The notes below the pieces were generated by a model that was not told where the DNA came from, did no database searches, and was given only the letters and a program-made list of their open reading frames with translations. From Bryobacterales bacterium F-183 (lineage in GTDB: Bacteria; Acidobacteriota; Terriglobia; Bryobacterales; Bryobacteraceae): a stretch of 64,000 nt of DNA. Location: positions 1,798,001 through 1,862,000 of the forward strand of contig AP025252.1 in NCBI GenBank assembly GCA_016865505.2, in the 5' to 3' direction. Numbering within the stretch: position 1 is the first letter of the stretch; the number at the start of each line of letters is the position of its first letter. The position numbers and the translations under genes are program-made. Below, piece by piece: positions 49,249 to 56,935 of this stretch.

Positions 49249-50031
49249 ATGACAAGACGCCGTTTTTTGCCTGCTGCCGCCGGTGCTGCCGCAGTGAGTT
49301 CCGCGCAATCCACCGGGGTCGCGCAGCCTGCCGTGTTTGAGATGCGGATCGCGTATTTGCGTAATGGCGCGGACCAACAACGCCAACGTCTGGCGGAGTT
49401 TATCGAGAAGAGTACGGTGCCGGCGTTGCAGAAGTACGGTGCGGGTCCGGTGGGGGTGTTCAGCAATCTGATCGCGCCGGATGGACCGTACATTATGGCG
49501 ATTGTGCAGTACCCGTCGCTGGCGGCGATGGAGGAGACGCGGGCGAAGATGAATGAGGACGCGGCGTACCAGAAGGCGACGGACAAGCTGTTGTCGGCGC
49601 CAGGGTTGCCGTATGTACGGCTGGAGAATTCGATTCTGCGTGGTGTGCCGTGGATGCCGGCGATCGAGGTCCCGAAGCACGACGGGAAGCGGGCGAATTA
49701 TGTGTTCGAGTTGCGGACGTATGAGTCGAATACGACGGCGAGCCTGGCGAAGAAGGTGAAGATGTTTGCTGATGGGGAGATGGCGATCTTCCGGCGGCTG
49801 GGGATGATTCCGGTGCTGTTTGGTACGACTGTGGTGGGGCGGCGGATGCCGAACCTGGTGTACATGCTGGGGTACGAGAATCTGGCCGCGCGGGAGAAGG
49901 TGTGGCAGGCGTTTGTACGGGATCCGGAGTGGGCGAAGTTGCGAGATACGCCGGGGTTGTCGGATGCGGAAGTGGTGTCGAATATATCGTCGGTGCTGCT
50001 GTCGCCGCTTGGTTTTTCGCAGGTGAGGTGA
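49249..50031 (+). CDS. NIPSNAP-family protein with Tat-type signal
   Basis: This 260-aa protein has two tandem ferredoxin-like NIPSNAP domains: about 28-130 (FEMRIAYLRNGADQQRQRLAEFI to YPSLAAMEETRAKM) and about 145-255 (VFELRTYESNTTASLAKKVKMF to LGYENLAAREKVWQAF). The start MTRRRFLPAAAGAAAVSSAQ is a twin-arginine-type signal. NIPSNAP proteins have a putative vesicular/binding role in eukaryotes, but in bacteria no reaction is established. It is divergent from fumarase. Confidence 0.8.
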   Translation: MTRRRFLPAAAGAAAVSSAQSTGVAQPAVFEMRIAYLRNGADQQRQRLAEFIEKSTVPALQKYGAGPVGVFSNLIAPDGPYIMAIVQYPSLAAMEETRAKMNEDAAYQKATDKLLSAPGLPYVRLENSILRGVPWMPAIEVPKHDGKRANYVFELRTYESNTTASLAKKVKMFADGEMAIFRRLGMIPVLFGTTVVGRRMPNLVYMLGYENLAAREKVWQAFVRDPEWAKLRDTPGLSDAEVVSNISSVLLSPLGFSQVR

Positions 50032-50049
50032 GAAATGGTGGATAAAAAG

Positions 50050-50075
50050 CTCGGATAATATGAGAAGTGTCCGAG
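50050..50075 (+). promoter_or_regulatory. Inverted repeat upstream of AbiEi, putative autorepression site
   Basis: CTCGGA (50050) and TCCGAG (50070) form a perfect inverted repeat separated by 14 bp, 18-44 bp upstream of the AbiEi ATG. The GATAAT at 50053-50058 between them could be the -10 element. AbiEi proteins are known to repress their own operon by binding inverted repeats. Confidence 0.55.
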
Positions 50076-50093
50076 GGGTTTATCCGGTTTGCA

Positions 50094-50708
50094 ATGAAGA
50101 AGAGAGCAACAGAGGAGAAGAGGGTAAGGCGGATGTTCGCGAAGAGAGGCGGCACGCTGAGGACCCGCGATGTACTGCGAAAGGGAGTGCATCCCCGGAC
50201 TCTGTATGCTCTTCGCGATGAGGGAGTGCTGGAGCAGATCGGTAGAGGGCTGTATCGGCTGGCCAGTGGCGCGGCAGTGGGGAATCCGGATTGGATTGCG
50301 ATGGCGGCGAGACTTCCGAGAGCGGTGGTTTGCCTGGTGTCGGCTCTTTCGCACTACGGGTTGACGACGCAGATTCCCCATACCCTGGATATCGCAATGC
50401 CGAGCCATTCGCAGATACCGAAGGTAGATGGGATTCCGGTACGGGTGTTTTGGTATTCGCCGGTTTCACTGCGATCGGGGGCGAAGGCGGTGCGAATGGA
50501 TGGAGTGAAGGTGCGGATCTTTTCGGCGGAAAAGACGATTGCCGATTGCTTCAAGTACCGGAATAAGCTGGGGACGGATGTGGCGGTGGAGGCGCTGCGA
50601 CTGTATCGCGAGCGAACGAGGAAGCCGGATCGTGCGGCTCTGCTCGAGTACGCGCGGATTAACCGGGTGGTGCGAGTGATGACGCCATACCTTGAGGCGA
50701 TCCTGTGA
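50094..50708 (+). CDS. abiEi: AbiEi-type antitoxin/transcriptional regulator
   Basis: This 204-aa protein starts at the ATG at 50094 (a GTG at 50067 is possible). An N-terminal winged helix (about 10-70: FAKRGGTLRTRDVLRKGVHPRTLYALRDEGVLEQIGRGLYRL) is followed by the AbiEi C-terminal domain (about 80-200: AVVCLVSALSHYGLTTQIPHTLDIAMP, IPVRVFWYS, IFSAEKTIADCFKYRNKLG). It forms a type IV toxin-antitoxin unit with the next gene, whose GTG start overlaps its TGA (GTGA). A role in phage defence is established for relatives. Confidence 0.85.
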   Translation: MKKRATEEKRVRRMFAKRGGTLRTRDVLRKGVHPRTLYALRDEGVLEQIGRGLYRLASGAAVGNPDWIAMAARLPRAVVCLVSALSHYGLTTQIPHTLDIAMPSHSQIPKVDGIPVRVFWYSPVSLRSGAKAVRMDGVKVRIFSAEKTIADCFKYRNKLGTDVAVEALRLYRERTRKPDRAALLEYARINRVVRVMTPYLEAIL

Positions 50709-51613
50709 AGGCTGGCCTCGACGTTGGTGCTTCGGTCCGGCAGCGGTTGTTGAACCGGGCGCGGAATGAGGGACGGGCGTTTCAAGAGGTTTTGCAGTAC
50801 TTCGCGATGGAGCGGTTCTTGTACCGCCTGGCGAGTTCGCCGCATGCGGACCGGTTCATTCTGAAGGGTGCGTTGCTGCTGACGGCGTGGAAGGCTCCGC
50901 TATCGAGACCCACGATGGATATCGACTTTGCGGGCAAGAGTAGCAACCGTTTAGAGCATGTCCGCCAGATCGTGGCCGATGTTTGCGGTACTGCGGTGGC
51001 GAATGACGGCGTCGTGTTTGCTGCCGATGCGATTGAGGTAAGCCGTATTAAGGAGGATGCACAGTACGAAGGGGTTCGCGTGCGGTTTCATGCCGTGATC
51101 GCCAGGGCTCGGGTACCGATGCAATTGGACATCGGGTTTGATGATGTCATCACACCCGCGCCTGTGCCGCTTGAGTATCCGGTGCTGTTGGACTTTCCCG
51201 CCCCCACGCTGCATGCCTATCCCAAAGAGACTGTGGTTGCCGAGAAGTTGGAGGCCTTGACCACGCTCGGGTTGCTGAACAGCCGCATGAAGGACTATTA
51301 CGACCTGGTCTTGCTCTCACGCTTGTATGCATTCGATGGGAAGGTCCTGGCGAATGCCGTGGCGGCCACATTTGGGCATCGGGGTACGGCGATTGAGGCG
51401 GAGCCTGCTGGATTGACGGCGGCGTTCTACCGGGATCCGGCGAAGGTCACGCAGTGGCGGGCGTTTTTGAAGCGGAGCCATCTGACGGACACAGCAGCGT
51501 CGCTCGAAGAGACCGTACGGGATTTGCGGACGTTCGCGATGCCTGTACTCGCTTCCGCCGTTAGCGGGTTCGCGAAGGTGTGGCCGCCCGGTGGACCTTG
51601 GGCGGATCGATGA
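50705..51613 (+). CDS. abiEii: AbiEii-type nucleotidyltransferase toxin
   Basis: This 302-aa protein is a DNA polymerase beta-fold nucleotidyltransferase of the AbiEii family. Motifs seen are FILKGALLLTAW followed by RPTMDIDFAG (metal-binding Asp-x-Asp), the central QLDIGFDDVITP, ETVVAEKLEALTTLGLLNSRMKDYYDL (Lys and Asp-rich motif) and helix-rich C-terminus. The family is reported to block growth by transferring nucleotides, with tRNA as target in studied cases. The start is GTG at 50705, overlapping the antitoxin stop. The first glycine-serine of the usual motif I is GA here (KGALL), which may be a variant rather than inactivation. Confidence 0.85.
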   Translation: MKAGLDVGASVRQRLLNRARNEGRAFQEVLQYFAMERFLYRLASSPHADRFILKGALLLTAWKAPLSRPTMDIDFAGKSSNRLEHVRQIVADVCGTAVANDGVVFAADAIEVSRIKEDAQYEGVRVRFHAVIARARVPMQLDIGFDDVITPAPVPLEYPVLLDFPAPTLHAYPKETVVAEKLEALTTLGLLNSRMKDYYDLVLLSRLYAFDGKVLANAVAATFGHRGTAIEAEPAGLTAAFYRDPAKVTQWRAFLKRSHLTDTAASLEETVRDLRTFAMPVLASAVSGFAKVWPPGGPWADR

Positions 51614-51645
51614 ATTGTTTTTGCCTAAAGCGCGTATAGATACCT

Positions 51646-52281
51646 ATGTGGATCTCTTTGACATTGGTTGCCGTGTCGGCTTTGTCGGCTCAGTCTGCTG
51701 GATCGCTGGAGGCTGTGGAGTGCAAGGTCTCGGATGTTCAATATGCGGGGCGGAAGGCGGTTCGGATAGACGCCGCGGCTACGGCACCGAACGGCAATAG
51801 CCTGGCGTTTGTGAAGGGATCGCGCTTCCATAACGGGACGATTGAGGTGGAGGTCGCGGGCAAGCCTGGGGCTGGGGCAGGGGCGGGTGCTCGTGGGTTT
51901 ATTGGCTTGGCGTTCCGGACGGGCAATGGCAAGTACGAGTCCATCTATCTGCGTCCGACCAATGGGCGGGCTCCGGATCAGGTTCGGCGGAACCATTCGA
52001 CGCAGTATCATTCGCATCCGGATTATGACTTTGCGCGGCTGCGGAAAGAGTCGCCGGAGAAGTACGAGTCCTATGTGGACCTGGAGCCGGGTGTGTGGAC
52101 GAAGATGCGGATTACGGTTGAGGGTACGAAGGCGCGGCTGTATGTGCATGGAGCAGAGCAGCCTTGCCTGATTGTGGATGATATGAAGTTGGGCGACATC
52201 GCGGGTGGAGTCGCCCTTTGGGTGGGACCTGGGACGGAAGGTTATTTCGCCAACCTGAAGATTACTGCGGCTGGAGAATAA
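51646..52281 (+). CDS. Secreted concanavalin-like (DUF1080/3-keto-glucan hydrolase-type) domain protein
   Basis: This 211-aa protein has a signal peptide (MWISLTLVAVSALSAQS). The body is one jelly-roll domain: FVKGSRFHNGTIEVEVAGKPG, GFIGLAFRTGNGKYESIYLRPTNGRA, WTKMRITVEGTKARLYVHGAEQPCLIV and VALWVGPGTEGYFANLKI. Such domains occur in secreted glycoside-active proteins and carbohydrate-binding proteins of Acidobacteria and Planctomycetes. The 3' end overlaps the convergent dehydrogenase gene by 20 bp. Substrate or ligand unknown. Confidence 0.7.
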   Translation: MWISLTLVAVSALSAQSAGSLEAVECKVSDVQYAGRKAVRIDAAATAPNGNSLAFVKGSRFHNGTIEVEVAGKPGAGAGAGARGFIGLAFRTGNGKYESIYLRPTNGRAPDQVRRNHSTQYHSHPDYDFARLRKESPEKYESYVDLEPGVWTKMRITVEGTKARLYVHGAEQPCLIVDDMKLGDIAGGVALWVGPGTEGYFANLKITAAGE

Positions 52282-53296
52282 CTTTCAGCAGTTCAGGGTC
52301 GTGGCCGTAGAGGCGGTCGAAGTAGCCTGCGCCTTCGCTTAAGGGGGCCATGGCGCTGATGATCGGCTGGACCTTGATGGTGCCGTTGGCGATCATGTCG
52401 ATGCATTGCGGGTACTCACCGCGGGAGCTACAGGATCCGTAGAGCGAGATCTCGCGGGTGACCACCGATTGCAGGTTGAAGTCGATGCGCGGGGTGATGT
52501 TGCCGACTAGCGTTACCACGCCGCCTTTGCGTACGGCCTGGATCGACGTTTCGATGGGCGCTGTGGCGCCGACGCATTCCATGGCGTGGTCGACGCCGCG
52601 TCCCGAGGTGAGTTCGCGGATCTCGGCGACGACGTCGGTCTTCTTAGGATTGAAGCCTTTTGCGGCGCCTAGCTGTACGGCGAGATCGAGCTTGCGGTCT
52701 TCGAGGTCCACCGCGTAGACGGTGCTGTAGCCTGCGGCTTTGAGAGCTTGAATCCCGAGCAGACCGATCATGCCGCTGCCGACGACCACTGCCGTCTGGC
52801 CAAGGCGCTTGGGGGCGAGATTGGCGGCGTGGACGACGATCGACACCGGTTCTGCCATGGCGGCGTGCTCAAAGCGCAGCCCTTCTGGAAGCTTGTGGAC
52901 GACGCGGCGCGGGATGACGACGTATTCGGCAAAGGCACCATGGCGGCGGTATTCGCCGGGGGAGACACCGACCACTTGGCGGTTGTCGCAAAGGTTGATG
53001 TCGCCGGCGGCGCAGAAGTAGCAGTTGCCGCAGTTGACCATGGCGTCGAACGTGACGCGGTCGCCTTCGGCGAAGCCCTTGACGTTGGAACCCAGGGCCG
53101 CGACTTCGCCGGAGGCTTCGTGACCCATGATGAGTGGCGGTTTGCGGCGGCCGGAGGAGCCGTCAAAGCCGTGGATGTCGCTGCCGCAGATGCCGCAGGC
53201 GCGGACCTTGATCAGAATGTCGTCGGGGCCGAAGACGGGTTCGGGTACGTCGGTGTATTCGAGCTTCTTGTAGTCGGTGAGAAGTAATGCTTTCAT
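52262..53296 (-). CDS. Zinc-dependent medium-chain alcohol/polyol dehydrogenase
   Basis: This 344-aa protein belongs to the MDR family (sorbitol/threonine-dehydrogenase-like). The catalytic zinc site is C37 (GICGSD), H59 and E60 (GHEASG), and the structural zinc site is C89, C92, C95 and C103. The NAD(P) Rossmann fold has VVGSGMIGLLGIQALKAAGYSTVYAVD, and the Asp ending it suggests NAD preference. The start is set at the ATG at 53296, where ATGA overlaps the stop of the upstream epimerase gene. With that neighbour, a sugar or polyol oxidation role is plausible, which is inference. Confidence 0.88.
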   Translation of the reverse strand: MKALLLTDYKKLEYTDVPEPVFGPDDILIKVRACGICGSDIHGFDGSSGRRKPPLIMGHEASGEVAALGSNVKGFAEGDRVTFDAMVNCGNCYFCAAGDINLCDNRQVVGVSPGEYRRHGAFAEYVVIPRRVVHKLPEGLRFEHAAMAEPVSIVVHAANLAPKRLGQTAVVVGSGMIGLLGIQALKAAGYSTVYAVDLEDRKLDLAVQLGAAKGFNPKKTDVVAEIRELTSGRGVDHAMECVGATAPIETSIQAVRKGGVVTLVGNITPRIDFNLQSVVTREISLYGSCSSRGEYPQCIDMIANGTIKVQPIISAMAPLSEGAGYFDRLYGHDPELLKVILQPQ

Positions 53297-54198
53297 CGCA
53301 TCCAATTCCTGAAGGCGGCCAGATCTTTCTTCATGGCCGCGAAAACCTGTTCCTGGGGAATGGTGATGGCGGTTCTGCCGGATTCGGCGCCGCCTAACGA
53401 GTATTCGTAGTGGACCTGCAGCGGTCCGTCAAAGCCGCTCTTGGACATCATGTCGAAGAAGAGCGGGAACTGGACCTGTCCTTCGCCAACGGGGCACCAT
53501 TTGGGCCGCGGAGCGTCCGATTTGGGGTCGCGGGTCCAGATGAAATCCTTAAGAGCGATGCCGCGGATGTGCTTGGATGCGACGTGGAAGGAGTTGATCC
53601 AGCCTCCGAAGCCGCCTTCGACGGTGGCGTGGCCGATGTCGTAATTGATGGCCACTTCAGCGGGGTCGAAGGGGCGGACGACTTCGTAGATGTCCCAGAT
53701 GTTGGCGCCGACCTGATTCAGGCCTGAGTGCGTGTGATAGATGGCGGTGACGCCGTACTTGCGGTTGAGGGTGGCCAGCTTTTCGACACGCGGCTTTAAC
53801 GCGTCGAGTTGCGGCTGCAAGGGCTTGGCGTAATCGTAGCGGAAACCGCCCCAACGGTAATGCTTGATGCCGAGGTCGTGCAGTAGGGCGATGGTCTGTT
53901 CGGCGAGGGGCGTGTCCGCATCGACGATGCCGCTGGTGACCATGGGTACATCAACGTTGCGGGCGCGAAGGGCTTTGACCAGGGCCGGGAACTGGGTCTT
54001 GGCGTTCTCAGGCTCGATGTTGCCGCCTTTGCGGAGGGCGATGTCCGCGCCCTCGAAGCCCATGTTGGCGATGGCGTCGGCGAGGGCTTCGCCTTGCAGG
54101 AATTGCAGGTGTTTGGTGAACACCGAGAGCTTGCGCTTGGGCGGTGTGGCGAGGAGCGGCAGAGTGCCGAGGAGTCCTAGAAGGTCGCGGCGGCGCAT
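53293..54198 (-). CDS. Sugar phosphate isomerase/epimerase-like TIM-barrel protein with Tat-like N-terminus
   Basis: This 301-aa protein is a xylose-isomerase-like TIM barrel. Segments are MGFEGADIALRKGGNIEPENA, HYRWGGFRYDY, YGVTAIYHTHSGLNQVG, AINYDIGHATVEGG, GIALKDFIWTRDP, VGEGQVQFPLFFDMM and GPLQVHYEYSLGG. Likely metal ligands are the His/Glu residues of H-x-H-SGLNQ, DIGHA and HYEYSLGG. MRRRDLLGLLGTLPLLATPP is a short twin-arginine signal. It is coupled by ATGA to the dehydrogenase gene. Its substrate is unknown. Confidence 0.8.
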   Translation of the reverse strand: MRRRDLLGLLGTLPLLATPPKRKLSVFTKHLQFLQGEALADAIANMGFEGADIALRKGGNIEPENAKTQFPALVKALRARNVDVPMVTSGIVDADTPLAEQTIALLHDLGIKHYRWGGFRYDYAKPLQPQLDALKPRVEKLATLNRKYGVTAIYHTHSGLNQVGANIWDIYEVVRPFDPAEVAINYDIGHATVEGGFGGWINSFHVASKHIRGIALKDFIWTRDPKSDAPRPKWCPVGEGQVQFPLFFDMMSKSGFDGPLQVHYEYSLGGAESGRTAITIPQEQVFAAMKKDLAAFRNWMR

Positions 54199-54203
54199 AG
54201 TGA

Positions 54204-54235
54204 GAGCACCACAAGAATATCAAGGTTTGATAGGA
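54204..54235. promoter_or_regulatory. Shared intergenic motif, copy 2 (epimerase/esterase region)
   Basis: GAGCAC, two bases, CAAGAATATCAA, five bases, GATAGGA, the same three blocks as at 49211. It lies between the divergent epimerase-like gene (start 54198) and esterase gene (start 54246). Confidence 0.6.
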
Positions 54236-54245
54236 TCGCAGGCGA

Positions 54246-55415
54246 ATGTTACGTCCTCTGATCTTGATCGTTGCAGTTGGATCTTTGTTTGCGCAGCAGC
54301 CCGCGCCTCCCGCCCAGTCCGCACAGCCGGCGAAGCCTCCGATGGCGGGCAATCCGCCGGGATTGGTGACGCGGCCGACGCGCGATCCGAACACGCCCGG
54401 GTATGTGAAGGCGAAAGAACTGCCCGACGGCGAAGTTGCGCCGATCGATGTCGACGGCAACTTTATCATTGGTCCGACGCATCCGGCGCAGCCTGAAACG
54501 AAGCCCATGGAAGGTGTCCCGCAGGGTACGGTGATCAACTTCACCATGGAATCCAAGGACAGCAAGTTCTATCCGGGAATCGCGCGGCGGCCGGGTACGT
54601 ATGCGCAGCTTGATCCGAACAAGCCGGGGCATCTGATTGTGGACAGCTACCCGCAGGCGTACACGCGCAAGGTGGCGGTGTATGTCCCGCAGCAGTACGT
54701 GCCGGGTAGCGCGGCGCCGTTTATTGTCGGCGCGGACGGGCCGGATCAGATGCTGTTCACGACGCTCGACAACCTCATCCACCAGAAGCGCGTACCCGTG
54801 ATGATTGCGATCTCGATCGGCAACGGTAGCGGCGATGCGCAGGGGAGCCAGCGCGGGTTGGAGTACGACACGATGTCGGGCAAGTACGCCGAGTTTGTGG
54901 AGGCTGAGGTGCTGCCGCTAGTGGAAAAGATGGCGAATGTGAAGCTGACCAAAGATCCCGAGGGTCGCGCGACGATGGGCGGAAGTTCCGGCGCGTCGGC
55001 GGCGTTCATCATGGCTTGGTTCCACCCGGAGTGGTACCGGCGCGTGCTGTCGTATTCGGGTACGTTTGTGTACCAGCAGTGGCCGTACGACGAGAAGTAC
55101 CCGCACGGGGCTTGGGATTTTCACGAGTTCGTAATCCCCAAGAGCCCAAGGAAGCCGCTGCGGATCTGGATGCATGTGAGCGATCGCGACAACCTGATTT
55201 CGCGCGATAACTATCATGACTGGGTGCTGGCGAATGAACGGATGGCAAAGGTTCTGGCCGATAAGAAGTACCGCTATCAGTTCACGTTTGCGAAGAATGC
55301 GGGGCATACCGATCGCGCTGTGAAGGCGCAGACGTTGCCGCAGGCGCTAGAGTACCTGTGGCATGGGTATCCGGGTACGGCTGCTGCGGCGAAGCCTCCA
55401 AAGGCGAAAAAGTAA
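54246..55415 (+). CDS. Esterase (enterochelin/feruloyl-esterase-like), secreted
   Basis: This 389-aa protein starts MLRPLILIVAVGSLFAQQ, a signal peptide, followed by a Pro/Ala-rich linker. The catalytic domain covers about 120-375: KVAVYVPQQYVPGSAAPFIVGADG, RGLEYDTMSGKYAEFVEAEVLPLVEK, the elbow GGSSGASAAF, YSGTFVYQQWPYDEKYPHGAW and AKNAGHTDRAVKAQ with the catalytic His. This fits the esterase family of polyphenol and siderophore esterases. The C-terminal tail AKPPKAKK is Lys/Pro-rich. It is convergent with the PGB paralog genes, 4 bp apart. Confidence 0.8.
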   Translation: MLRPLILIVAVGSLFAQQPAPPAQSAQPAKPPMAGNPPGLVTRPTRDPNTPGYVKAKELPDGEVAPIDVDGNFIIGPTHPAQPETKPMEGVPQGTVINFTMESKDSKFYPGIARRPGTYAQLDPNKPGHLIVDSYPQAYTRKVAVYVPQQYVPGSAAPFIVGADGPDQMLFTTLDNLIHQKRVPVMIAISIGNGSGDAQGSQRGLEYDTMSGKYAEFVEAEVLPLVEKMANVKLTKDPEGRATMGGSSGASAAFIMAWFHPEWYRRVLSYSGTFVYQQWPYDEKYPHGAWDFHEFVIPKSPRKPLRIWMHVSDRDNLISRDNYHDWVLANERMAKVLADKKYRYQFTFAKNAGHTDRAVKAQTLPQALEYLWHGYPGTAAAAKPPKAKK

Positions 55416-55419
55416 GGTC

Positions 55420-56172
55420 CTAGTTTTTGCGGATGTCGCCTTTCACGAGAAGGGTGCCGTTGCTGAAGGAGCCGAGGAGGCCTTCGTTTTCAAAGGTCGC
55501 GAACTTGAGGTTGAGGGTCAGCGACTTTGCCGGGACAGTAAGCTGGACGAAGCCGGTGATCAGGCGGCCTTTCTTGTCGATGAACAGGTTGGAAACGGCG
55601 TTGTTAAAGTCGACGGCCTTGAATTTGGACGCGGTTTGAAAGGTGCCCCTGGTTTCCCCTTTGAAGCCGGAGATGAGGTCGCCGTCGGCAGAGAGTTCCG
55701 ACATGTTGAAAGACTGGCTGTCGGGTACCTCTTCGCTGGCGATGAAGAGGCTGTAGACGCCGGGTTTGAAGGCGCTTTTGTTGCCGAAGAAGGTGAAGCG
55801 CCACTTGTTGGAGCCGAACTCGAGTGGCGGTTGCGGTGGTGTGTTTCCGCCGCCGATTTCGCTGTCGAGACGATGGATGGTTTGGATGCCGACGATGGCG
55901 TCTGGTCTGGTTTGGCCCGGTCCGAGAATGTTTCGGGGCGGGCCTTTGAATTTGAGTACGGCTGCTTCTGTGGAGGCGCCGTAGATGCCTTCAGGGTCGT
56001 TGACGGTGAAGCCCAGTTGCCGCAAGGCACGCTGGACTCGGGCTACCGCGTCCTTGATGGCGGGGCTGCTGGACATGCCTCGCAGGAGATGTCCGGCGTG
56101 GGTTTCCGCGCAACGCGCGAGGACTGGCTTGCCGGGGCTTTCTTCGGTGAATAGTTTGGATCGTAGGGCCAT
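55420..56172 (-). CDS. Peptidoglycan-binding-like paralog 1 of three
   Basis: This 250-aa protein has no signal peptide. Residues about 25-100 are a peptidoglycan-binding-type domain: HLLRGMSSSPAIKDAVARVQ, LRQLGFTVNDPEGIYGAST, AVLKFKGPPRN and IVGIQTIHRLD, where the invariant G-Y-G and V-G-x-x-T positions are visible. The C-terminal 145 residues are beta-rich with no known family (WRFTFFGNKSAFKPGVYSLFIASEE to LLVKGDIRKN). The first 105 residues are nearly the same as in paralog 2 (about 8 differences by eye), while the C-terminal parts diverged strongly. It is the last gene of the kinase operon, 5 bp after paralog 2. Confidence 0.75.
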   Translation of the reverse strand: MALRSKLFTEESPGKPVLARCAETHAGHLLRGMSSSPAIKDAVARVQRALRQLGFTVNDPEGIYGASTEAAVLKFKGPPRNILGPGQTRPDAIVGIQTIHRLDSEIGGGNTPPQPPLEFGSNKWRFTFFGNKSAFKPGVYSLFIASEEVPDSQSFNMSELSADGDLISGFKGETRGTFQTASKFKAVDFNNAVSNLFIDKKGRLITGFVQLTVPAKSLTLNLKFATFENEGLLGSFSNGTLLVKGDIRKN

Positions 56173-56177
56173 AGTGG

Positions 56178-56897
56178 TTAGCGTTTGCGGAGCGTTCCGC
56201 TCACGATTAAAGTGCCTGTGCTGACGTCGTCCTGCGCGGCGTCATCTTTGAAGGGTGCAAACTGGACGTTCACGGCGATTGACTTTTGCGGAAGGACCAG
56301 TTGCAGAAAGCCGCGTAGTGAGCGGCCCTTCTTTTCGATCAAAAACTGCGCGGGTGCGTCGTGGAAGTCGCCAGCGCTCAATCTCTGCTCGGTTTCGAAG
56401 TCGCCTTTGGTTTCGCCCTTGAAGCCGGTTTTCAGCTTGTCATCGACAAATAACCTGGCAACGGAGAAGCCTTGGCTGTCGCGAGATTCCTGACTCACGA
56501 TGAAGACAGTGAAGGTTTCGGGTCCGATGGGTGGCTTGTTGCCGATGAAGGCGAGCCGCCATTTGTTGGATCGTCCGACGAGTTCGCTGTCGAGGCGGTG
56601 AATGGTTTGGATGCCGACTACTCCGTCTGGCCGGCTCTGGCCTGCGCCGAGGATGTTGCGGGGCGGGCCTTTGAACTTGAGTACGGCAGCTTCTGTGGAG
56701 GCGCCGTAGGTGCCTTCGGGGTCGTTGATGGTGAAGCCAAGCTGTCGTAGGGCGCGTTGGATGCGGGCTACGGCGTCCTTGATGGCGGGGCTGCTGGACA
56801 TGCCTCGCAGGAGGTGTCCGGCGTGGGTTTCCGCGCAGCGCGCGAGCACAGGTTTGCCGGGGCTTTCTTCTGTGAACAGCTTGGATATGAGTGCCAT
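56178..56897 (-). CDS. Peptidoglycan-binding-like paralog 2 of three
   Basis: This 239-aa protein shares the start MALISKLFTEESPGKPVLARC and the whole N-terminal domain with paralog 1. The C-terminal domain (about 108-239: NKWRLAFIGNKPPIGPETFTVFI to GTLIVSGTLRKR) keeps the strand order seen in paralogs 1 and 3, but only scattered residues are identical. Key shared marks are GFKGETKG, FLIEKKGR and LVLPQKSI. The intergenic gap to paralog 3 is 38 bp and to paralog 1 only 5 bp. The function is unknown, and no secretion signal is seen. Confidence 0.75.
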   Translation of the reverse strand: MALISKLFTEESPGKPVLARCAETHAGHLLRGMSSSPAIKDAVARIQRALRQLGFTINDPEGTYGASTEAAVLKFKGPPRNILGAGQSRPDGVVGIQTIHRLDSELVGRSNKWRLAFIGNKPPIGPETFTVFIVSQESRDSQGFSVARLFVDDKLKTGFKGETKGDFETEQRLSAGDFHDAPAQFLIEKKGRSLRGFLQLVLPQKSIAVNVQFAPFKDDAAQDDVSTGTLIVSGTLRKR

Positions 56898-56935
56898 GCC
56901 GGAGCTTTCTAGTGGTTGGTGTGTGTCTGTCTGGG

